This document shows, piece by piece, positions 11,339 to 16,384 of a DNA stretch of 16,384 nt. The notes beneath the pieces are model-generated. The model was not told the DNA's origin, did not search any database, and saw only the letters and a list, made by a program, of their open reading frames with translations. The first letter of the stretch is position 1; the number at the start of each line of letters is the position of its first letter. The translations under genes were made by a program, and so were the position numbers. The stretch comes from JAAFIP01 sp031431335 (GTDB lineage: Bacteria; Pseudomonadota; Gammaproteobacteria; Burkholderiales; Burkholderiaceae_C). The DNA is taken from the NCBI GenBank assembly GCA_031431335.1, contig JANPDG010000008.1:1-16384 (forward strand), written 5' to 3'.

Positions 11339-12574
11339 ATGACTTTGCGCCGAATTGCCCACCTCGACATGGATGCTTTTTATGCATCTGTAGAGCTGCT
11401 GCGCTACCCGCAGCTGCGGGGCCTGCCGGTGGTGATTGGCGGGGGGCGCTCGCGCCTGGACGACGCACTGAGCGCGCATTACCAAGACGTGGCGCTGGCA
11501 GACATTCCGGTAGCAGCGTTTCCGACTCTGGCCAGCTACACCGGGCGCGGTGTGATCACCACCGCCACCTATGCGGCGCGGCAGTATGGCGTGGGCTCGG
11601 CCATGGGCATGATGAAGGCGGCCAAGCTGTGCCCCCAGGCACTGCTGCTGCCCGTGGACTTTGAGCAGTACCGCCACTACTCGCGCCAGTTCAAAGGCAT
11701 CATCACCGAGCTGGCCCCGCTAATGGAAGACCGAGGTGTGGACGAGGTGTACATTGACTTTACCGACGTGCCCGGTGGCCAGCGGGACGGCGGACGGGCG
11801 CTGGCGCGGCTGATGCAAAAAACGATTCTAGAGGCCACAGGCCTAACCTGCTCGATCGGCGTGGCACCCAACAAGCTGCTGGCCAAGATGGCCAGCGAGT
11901 TCAACAAGCCCAACGGCATCTCCGTCCTATTTGAAGACGACGTGCAGGCCAAGATTTGGCCGCTCAATGTGCGCAAAATCAACGGCATTGGCCCCAAAGC
12001 CGAGGCCAAGCTCACCGCGCGGGGCATCAGCACGATTGGCGACCTGGCAGCGCAGCCCGCCCACGCGCTGCTAGAGCACTTTGGCAAAAGCTACGGCGCG
12101 TGGCTGCACGCGGCGGCGTGGGGCCGCGACGACCGCCCAGTGGTCACCGAGAGTGAGCCTGTCAGCATGAGCCGCGAAACCACCTTTGACAACGACCTGC
12201 ATGCCGTGCACGACAAAGCCGCGCTGTCCGCCATCTTCACCCAGCTGTGCACCAGTGTGGCCGCTGACCTGCAGCGCAAAGGCTATGTGGGCAAAACCAT
12301 CGGCATCAAGCTGCGCTATGGTAACTTTAAAATCGTCACCCGCGACATCACCCTGCCTGCAGGCACAGACGACGCAGCGCTGATTCGCCGCACCGCAGGC
12401 TTGGCGCTCAAGCGCGCCGACCTGCGCCAGCGCTTTAGGCTGCTGGGCGTGCGCATAGGCAAGCTAGAAGCCAAGGATAGTGATCAAAATAAGCAGTTTT
12501 CCGACGTGGATATTGGAAAGTTAGCTATTAATAGTATAGTGAATTCAGATACCCAAAACCCCGAGCTGTTCTGA
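11339..12574 (+). CDS. dinB: Y-family DNA polymerase IV (DinB-like)
   Basis: This is a 411-residue translesion polymerase. The ATG at 11339 is preferred over an in-frame TTG at 11330; neither has a good Shine-Dalgarno. Catalytic ligands are D10 (HLDMDAFYASVE) and D135-E136 (RGVDEVYIDFT), with Y15 at the steric-gate position. The helix-hairpin-helix segment is KINGIGPKAEAKLTARGIST and the little-finger domain follows. A Burkholderiales-type insert of about 30 residues (about 38-68) separates GGG from the GVITTATYAAR block. The last 35 or so codons drop in GC content and contain copy C of the dispersed repeat, which encodes most of the tail QNKQFSDVDIGKLAINSIV. The C-terminal beta-clamp-binding motif is not obvious; the tail ends NPELF. 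It converges with the lipoprotein gene, 8 bp between stops. Confidence 0.93.
   Translation: MTLRRIAHLDMDAFYASVELLRYPQLRGLPVVIGGGRSRLDDALSAHYQDVALADIPVAAFPTLASYTGRGVITTATYAARQYGVGSAMGMMKAAKLCPQALLLPVDFEQYRHYSRQFKGIITELAPLMEDRGVDEVYIDFTDVPGGQRDGGRALARLMQKTILEATGLTCSIGVAPNKLLAKMASEFNKPNGISVLFEDDVQAKIWPLNVRKINGIGPKAEAKLTARGISTIGDLAAQPAHALLEHFGKSYGAWLHAAAWGRDDRPVVTESEPVSMSRETTFDNDLHAVHDKAALSAIFTQLCTSVAADLQRKGYVGKTIGIKLRYGNFKIVTRDITLPAGTDDAALIRRTAGLALKRADLRQRFRLLGVRIGKLEAKDSDQNKQFSDVDIGKLAINSIVNSDTQNPELF
12486..12536 (+). repeat. Dispersed repeat copy C, inside the 3' end of dinB
   Basis: AAATAAGCAGTTTTCCGACG, then TGGATATTGGAAAGTTAGCT, matches the reverse complement of copy A over GCAGTTTTCCGACG, with one change and then GGATATT, and ends in the palindrome CTATTAATAG. 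It stays in frame with dinB and encodes part of its C-terminus. The base composition changes sharply from the GC-rich gene body. Confidence 0.7.
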
Positions 12575-12582
12575 GTGCACAC

Positions 12583-13149
12583 TTAAACAGCGCGCCAAAA
12601 AATATAGTCGGCTTGGTAAGTCACCACTTTTTTCACGGCCAGCATGCTGGCGCCGCACACATCAGCCGGTGCGACGCCGCCCTGGGTGGCCACGCGCTGA
12701 ATGTAAGCCATGCCTTTCATCGCGCCCTCGCCCATGGCGGGGTTGGTTTTGACCAGCTGCAGGGGGATGGCACCGCTTTGGGCGGGCGACACGGCCAGCT
12801 GCGTGCCGGTGATCTTGGAGCCGTCGGTCGCCTGCCAAGTAGCGGGCGGGCCATAGTAGGTGCCAACTTGCTTGCCAGCGCGGTCGAGCAGCTTGGCGTC
12901 AGGCCCTACAAACACCCACTCAAACTGGCCTGGCATCGCGGCTTTGGCGCGGCATTCGTAGGTAATGGAGCCTACGCCCACGGTCTCTAGCGCCACGGCG
13001 TGGCCTGCGGGCACCTGCACAGCGGCAGGCAAGGCAGCTTGGTCATACGGCTTGGCCATCATTTTGGGGGCGCTGCCGCAGGCGGCAAGCACACTGGCCA
13101 GGGCGATTGTGCCCAGCATAGGGAGGGTGTTACGGGCTGAGAATGTCAT
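12583..13149 (-). CDS. DUF3455-type lipoprotein
   Basis: This is a 188-residue predicted lipoprotein. The ATG at 13149 is chosen over an upstream frame start (13203) because AGGAG lies 6 bases before it and it gives a proper signal peptide: MTFSARN, a hydrophobic stretch, then a lipobox LAAC with C24. The mature part has the DUF3455 pattern VPAGHAVALETVGVGSITYE, CRAKAAMPGQFEWVFVGPDA, a GTYYGPPATWQATDGSKITG block and a C-terminal VVTYQADYIFWRA. The function of the family is unknown; it is found in many betaproteobacterial envelopes. The gene is single, convergent with dinB and divergent from yaaA. Confidence 0.85.
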   Translation of the reverse strand: MTFSARNTLPMLGTIALASVLAACGSAPKMMAKPYDQAALPAAVQVPAGHAVALETVGVGSITYECRAKAAMPGQFEWVFVGPDAKLLDRAGKQVGTYYGPPATWQATDGSKITGTQLAVSPAQSGAIPLQLVKTNPAMGEGAMKGMAYIQRVATQGGVAPADVCGASMLAVKKVVTYQADYIFWRAV

Positions 13150-13253
13150 GAAATGCTCCTGTTTAAAGTGGGGTGACACAAGCTCTACGCGGCAAGTCGG
13201 CATTTGGATGTGGCCACGCGCCTTGTTGGCGACCTTGCGGCAAAATACGCCCT

Positions 13254-14027
13254 ATGCTGTTTTTACTCTCCCCCGCCAAATCGCTTGATTTTCAGAGCCC
13301 CGTGCCCCGAGCGGTGCCCCACACCCAGCCCCAGTTCACGCGCCAGTCCGCAGAGCTGATTGCACTGCTCAAACCGTATTCGCCGCAAAAAATCGCCGAG
13401 CTGATGCATCTGAGCGATGCCTTGTCTAGCCTTAACGTGGCGCGCTACGCCGCATGGTCGCCCAAGTTTACCGCCCGCAACTCTAAACAAGCCATTCTTG
13501 CCTTTAATGGCGACGTGTATGACGGCCTGGCAGCCAACACGCTGAGCGCAGACGACTTGCAGTGGGCGCAGCAGCATGTGGGCATGCTCAGCGGCCTGTA
13601 CGGTGTGCTCAGGCCGCTGGACTATATGCAGCCCTACCGCCTAGAGATGGGTACCAAGCTGGCCAATGCGCAGGGCGCTAATTTGTATAAGTTTTGGGGC
13701 ACGCAAATAGCAGACTATGTGAACACGCAGCTCGCTAGCGACAAAGCACCCGTGGTGGTGAACCTGGCCAGCAACGAGTATTTCAAGTCGGTCGACCGCA
13801 AAGCGCTCAAGGCCCGCGTGGTGGAGTGTGTGTTTGAGGACTTCAAAGGCAGCGACTACAAAATCATTAGCTTTTTTGCCAAGCGCGCACGCGGTCTGAT
13901 GGCGCGGTACGCGATCGACAAACGCATTACCACTGTCAAAAAACTAGAATCTTTCAAAAGTGGCGGCTACGCATTCGCGCCCGCCGCATCCGAGCCCGAC
14001 CGATTAGTGTTCAGGAGAAAGCCATGA
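13254..14027 (+). CDS. yaaA: YaaA peroxide-stress protein (DUF328)
   Basis: This is a 257-residue cytoplasmic protein. The ATG at 13254 gives the family start MLFLLSPAKSLDF. The upstream frame extension to 13173 is rejected because it overlaps the divergent lipoprotein leader. Conserved blocks are AILAFNGDVYDGL, MLSGLYGVLRPLDYMQPYRL, VVNLASNEYFK and IISFFAKRARGLMARYA. In E. coli YaaA limits intracellular iron and DNA damage during peroxide stress. The stop overlaps the start of the downstream oxygenase as ATGA, so the two are co-translated. No good Shine-Dalgarno is visible before the ATG. Confidence 0.95.
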   Translation: MLFLLSPAKSLDFQSPVPRAVPHTQPQFTRQSAELIALLKPYSPQKIAELMHLSDALSSLNVARYAAWSPKFTARNSKQAILAFNGDVYDGLAANTLSADDLQWAQQHVGMLSGLYGVLRPLDYMQPYRLEMGTKLANAQGANLYKFWGTQIADYVNTQLASDKAPVVVNLASNEYFKSVDRKALKARVVECVFEDFKGSDYKIISFFAKRARGLMARYAIDKRITTVKKLESFKSGGYAFAPAASEPDRLVFRRKP

Positions 14028-14944
14028 CGTCTCAACACGCCGCTGCCCACAGCTCTACTGCCCAAAGCGTTGCCAAAGCTGCACAAACCATCACACCCGA
14101 GCTGCGCAACTGGATCGTGCAGCAAGCGCAGCAGGGCTTTGCCGCAGATGTGGTGCTGGGTTCTATGATGGCCTCGGGCTGGACCGAAGATGTGGCGATT
14201 GCCGCACTAGAGACCACACTGAGTGAGCACCTGCAAGGCAAACACACGGTGGACACGGCACATACAGCAGACCCGCTACCGCCCACAGTGCCCGTGCCCA
14301 TGATTGCCCTGCAAGACTCGCCCATGCGCATCGACGTAGATGGCCACAGCGTGCATCTGCTCTCGCGCATCAGCAGCCCCGATGTGGTGGTGTTTGGCAA
14401 TGTGCTTACAGCGGATGAGTGCGACGCGCTGATTGCAGCGGCCAAGCCGCGCCTGAACCGATCGCTCACAGTGGCCACCAAAACCGGCGGCGAAGAGCTC
14501 AATGCCGACCGCACCAGCAACGGCATGTTTTTCAGGCGTGATGAAAACGAAGTGGTGAAAACGCTAGAGCGCCGCTTGGCTGCGCTGGTGAACTGGCCAG
14601 TTGAAAACGGCGAAGGCCTGCAAATACTGCACTACCGCCCCGGCGCTGAATACAAGCCGCACTATGACTACTTTGACCCCGACGAGCCCGGCACGCCCAC
14701 TATTTTGAAACGCGGTGGCCAGCGCGTAGCCACCATCATCATGTATTTGAACGAGCCCGAGCGCGGCGGCCACACCATATTCCCTGATCTGAATTTTGAA
14801 GTTACGCCCCAGCGCGGCAACGCCGTGTTTTTCAGCTACAACCGCGCCCACCCCAGCAGCAAAAGCCTGCACGGCGGTGCACCCGTGATTGCAGGTGAAA
14901 AGTGGATAGCCACCAAGTGGCTGCGTGAGCGGCGGTTTGAGTGA
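14024..14944 (+). CDS. 2-oxoglutarate/Fe(II) oxygenase, prolyl 4-hydroxylase-like
   Basis: This is a 306-residue protein. Residues about 1-112 are a helical, low-similarity N-terminus whose 24-66 part looks UBA-like (three short helices ending in WTEDVAIAALE). The P4Hc oxygenase domain follows (about 118-304), with RTSNGMFF, the HxD metal pair H213-Y-D215 (YKPHYDYFD), distal H283 (SLHGGAPV) and K293 as probable 2-oxoglutarate anchor (EKWIATKW). All required ligands are present, so an active hydroxylase is expected. The substrate is unknown; bacterial relatives act on proline in proteins or free amino acids. It overlaps yaaA by 4 bases, and a link to iron or oxidative stress would fit but is not shown. 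Confidence 0.9.
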   Translation: MTSQHAAAHSSTAQSVAKAAQTITPELRNWIVQQAQQGFAADVVLGSMMASGWTEDVAIAALETTLSEHLQGKHTVDTAHTADPLPPTVPVPMIALQDSPMRIDVDGHSVHLLSRISSPDVVVFGNVLTADECDALIAAAKPRLNRSLTVATKTGGEELNADRTSNGMFFRRDENEVVKTLERRLAALVNWPVENGEGLQILHYRPGAEYKPHYDYFDPDEPGTPTILKRGGQRVATIIMYLNEPERGGHTIFPDLNFEVTPQRGNAVFFSYNRAHPSSKSLHGGAPVIAGEKWIATKWLRERRFE

Positions 14945-14946
14945 CG

Positions 14947-14967
14947 TTTAGGCAACAACAGCCTAAA
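14947..14967. terminator. Small stem-loop between convergent genes
   Basis: TTTAGGC (14947-14953) and GCCTAAA (14961-14967) form a perfect 7-bp stem with a 7-nt loop, in the 26-bp gap between the oxygenase and rlmI stops. It has no clean T-run, so its use as a bidirectional terminator is only plausible. Confidence 0.4.
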
Positions 14968-14970
14968 GAC

Positions 14971-16176
14971 TCAGGCCTTTTTCACCACCACCAAGCCCTT
15001 GAGGTATTCGCCCTCAGGAAAGTTAATGGTCATCGGATGGTCGGGCGCGCCGCCTAGGCGTTCGCTGATGTAGCCGTCTACCTTTGCATCAATGCCCGCG
15101 CCTGCCACAATTTTGTGAAACAGCGCTGCATCAATGCCGCCAGAGCAGCTGTAGGTAAACAGCACACCACCAGGCTCTAAAATTTTAAAAGCCAAGCGGT
15201 TGATGTCTTTGTAGGCACGCGCTGCGCGCTCGGCGTGCGCGGCGGTGGGCGCAAACTTGGGCGGATCAAGCACGATGGCGTCAAAGCTTTGGCCTGCAGC
15301 GTCAAACTGGCGCAGGCTGGCGTTGACATCGGCATCCATAAACGTGGTGTGCGCTGCGTTAAAGCCGTTGAGCGCCACGTTGGCTTTGGCGCGCTCAATG
15401 GCCAGGCCGCTCGAATCTATGGACGTGATGTGGGCATGGTGCAGCGCGCCGCCTGCGCGCATGCCAGACAACGCCGCCACCGTAAATCCGCCTGTGTAGC
15501 AATAGCAGTTGAGCACACGCTGAAACTGCAGGCGCTGGGCATACTGGGAAAATTTGTGGCGGCTGTCCCGCTGGTCTAAATAGAAGCCTGTTTTATGGCC
15601 TTCGGCAATGTTGGCCGACAGCTGGTAGCCGTGCTCTTGAATCGTGATCTCTACCGCACCCTCGCCGCGCAGCCAGCCTACCGCGCTGTCCAAGCCTTCG
15701 AGCGCGCGGCTGCTGGCGTCTGAGCGCTCATACAGCTTGGTAAGTCCCGTGGCTTGCAGCAACGCATCGGCAATGGTCTGCTTGTGGCGCTCCACCCCAG
15801 CCGACATAAACTGCGCCACCAGCGTGTCGCCATAGCGGTCCACAATCAAACCCGGCAAACCATCTGATTCGCCGTGCACCAGGCGCATGCTGTCGCTTTG
15901 AATATCAAACAGTCTGCGCGCCTTGACCGCGCGCTCGCACGCAGTCACAAAAAATGGTGCATCAATGCGCTGCGCCTCGTCAAAGCTCCACACCCGCGCG
16001 CGAATTTTGCTACTGGGGCTAAACGCCGCCCAGCCCAAAAACGCCCCATCATGCGCCTGCACCCGCACCGTCTCCCCACTGTCGCCGCCGCCTTTGGCTA
16101 TGGCGTTGTCAAATATCCAAGGATGGCGGCGGTACAAGGCGCGCTCTTTGCCTTCGCGCAGGGTGAGTGTTTTCAT
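14971..16176 (-). CDS. rlmI: 23S rRNA (cytosine-1962-C5)-methyltransferase RlmI-like
   Basis: This 401-residue S-adenosylmethionine-dependent enzyme has an N-terminal PUA domain (about 1-75, with RRHPWIFDNAIA), a central linker with GLPGLIVDRYGD and the conserved GFYLDQRDSR, then a Rossmann methyltransferase domain. The latter has motif I NCYCYTGGFTVAAL (223-236), SID at 252-254 for the ribose contact, DPPKFAP (304-310), and the catalytic-cysteine segment YSCSGGI with C344. The length fits RlmI (YccW, about 396 residues). It methylates C1962 in 23S rRNA in E. coli. The ATG at 16176 is at the expected position. It stands alone, convergent with the oxygenase gene. Confidence 0.93.
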   Translation of the reverse strand: MKTLTLREGKERALYRRHPWIFDNAIAKGGGDSGETVRVQAHDGAFLGWAAFSPSSKIRARVWSFDEAQRIDAPFFVTACERAVKARRLFDIQSDSMRLVHGESDGLPGLIVDRYGDTLVAQFMSAGVERHKQTIADALLQATGLTKLYERSDASSRALEGLDSAVGWLRGEGAVEITIQEHGYQLSANIAEGHKTGFYLDQRDSRHKFSQYAQRLQFQRVLNCYCYTGGFTVAALSGMRAGGALHHAHITSIDSSGLAIERAKANVALNGFNAAHTTFMDADVNASLRQFDAAGQSFDAIVLDPPKFAPTAAHAERAARAYKDINRLAFKILEPGGVLFTYSCSGGIDAALFHKIVAGAGIDAKVDGYISERLGGAPDHPMTINFPEGEYLKGLVVVKKA

Positions 16177-16258
16177 AGGCCCTATTGTCGCACCCGTCTT
16201 TTTTGTCTTGTACGGGGATCAGGTCGGCGGTGCTACTTCAGCTACGCGGCTGTCCCCC

Positions 16259-16279
16259 GTGTCGGCCGAGGGCCGACAC
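16259..16279. repeat. Perfect hairpin upstream of rlmI
   Basis: GTGTCGGCC, a GAG loop and GGCCGACAC form a 9-bp perfect stem in the 208-bp region between rlmI and the window edge (16177-16384). There is no T-run on either strand. It could end a transcript from the next gene or be part of the rlmI leader. Nothing else in that region could be assigned. Confidence 0.6.
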
Positions 16280-16384
16280 CTCCTCCTCTACGCCGCGACG
16301 CCCAACACAACCCAAACACCCCGGCGGCGCCCCAGGTAGTTAAGCCACGGATAATAGCTCGAGGCTGTCACAAGAACCTGTAGG

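Overview
The window looks like chromosomal DNA from a betaproteobacterium of the order Burkholderiales, probably a Comamonadaceae-type genome. This rests on coding style (GC-rich third positions, ATGA stop/start overlaps), on protein flavour (a Burkholderiales-style DinB, a prolyl-4-hydroxylase-like oxygenase after yaaA), and on the cluster yqgE-ruvX-pyrR-pyrB-pyrC'-plsC. No rRNA or tRNA gene was recognised. The lineage is inferred from memory of these families, not from a search.

Positions 1-4013 form an accessory region. On the minus strand, read from high to low coordinates, it holds the C-terminal remnant of a HigB/RelE-type toxin, an intact XRE/HigA-type antitoxin, an unrecognised 224-residue protein, and the first 47 codons of a GAF-domain protein that leaves the window. 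The toxin gene is cut by a complete 1,463-bp IS3-family element (1424-2886) with 20-bp imperfect terminal inverted repeats and a -1 frameshift site. Four bases past the IS lies a CRISPR array (2891-3448): nine 36-nt repeats, the first cut to 29 nt and the last degenerate at one edge, and eight spacers of 30-31 nt. The repeat resembles the Neisseria type II-C repeat and carries an extended -10 promoter motif at its crRNA-strand 3' end. No cas gene and no tracrRNA anti-repeat is visible, so the array is isolated here. The region from 3449 to 4013 has no convincing gene but holds a strong hairpin abutting the array, an AT-rich stretch with a dispersed repeat, and a 23-bp inverted repeat.

Positions 4014-16176 are housekeeping DNA. 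Penicillin-binding protein 1A (plus strand) converges on a compact minus-strand operon, yqgE-ruvX-pyrR-pyrB-pyrC'-plsC, mostly joined by overlaps or gaps of 0-17 bp. It combines a Holliday-junction resolvase-like/rRNA processing factor, pyrimidine synthesis genes (with a dihydroorotase homologue lacking the metal-binding HxH) and a lysophosphatidate acyltransferase. Next come dinB (plus), a DUF3455 lipoprotein (minus), yaaA and an overlapping 2-oxoglutarate/Fe(II) oxygenase (plus), and rlmI (minus).

The most notable structural points are: (1) an isolated type II-C-like array whose one end meets an IS that also truncates a toxin gene without the toxin's other half appearing across the IS, which implies a deletion or rearrangement; (2) a hairpin that may be inserted into the last CRISPR repeat; and (3) a roughly 50-bp dispersed repeat present three times (beside the array, upstream of dinB, and inside the 3' end of dinB, where it encodes the DinB tail).
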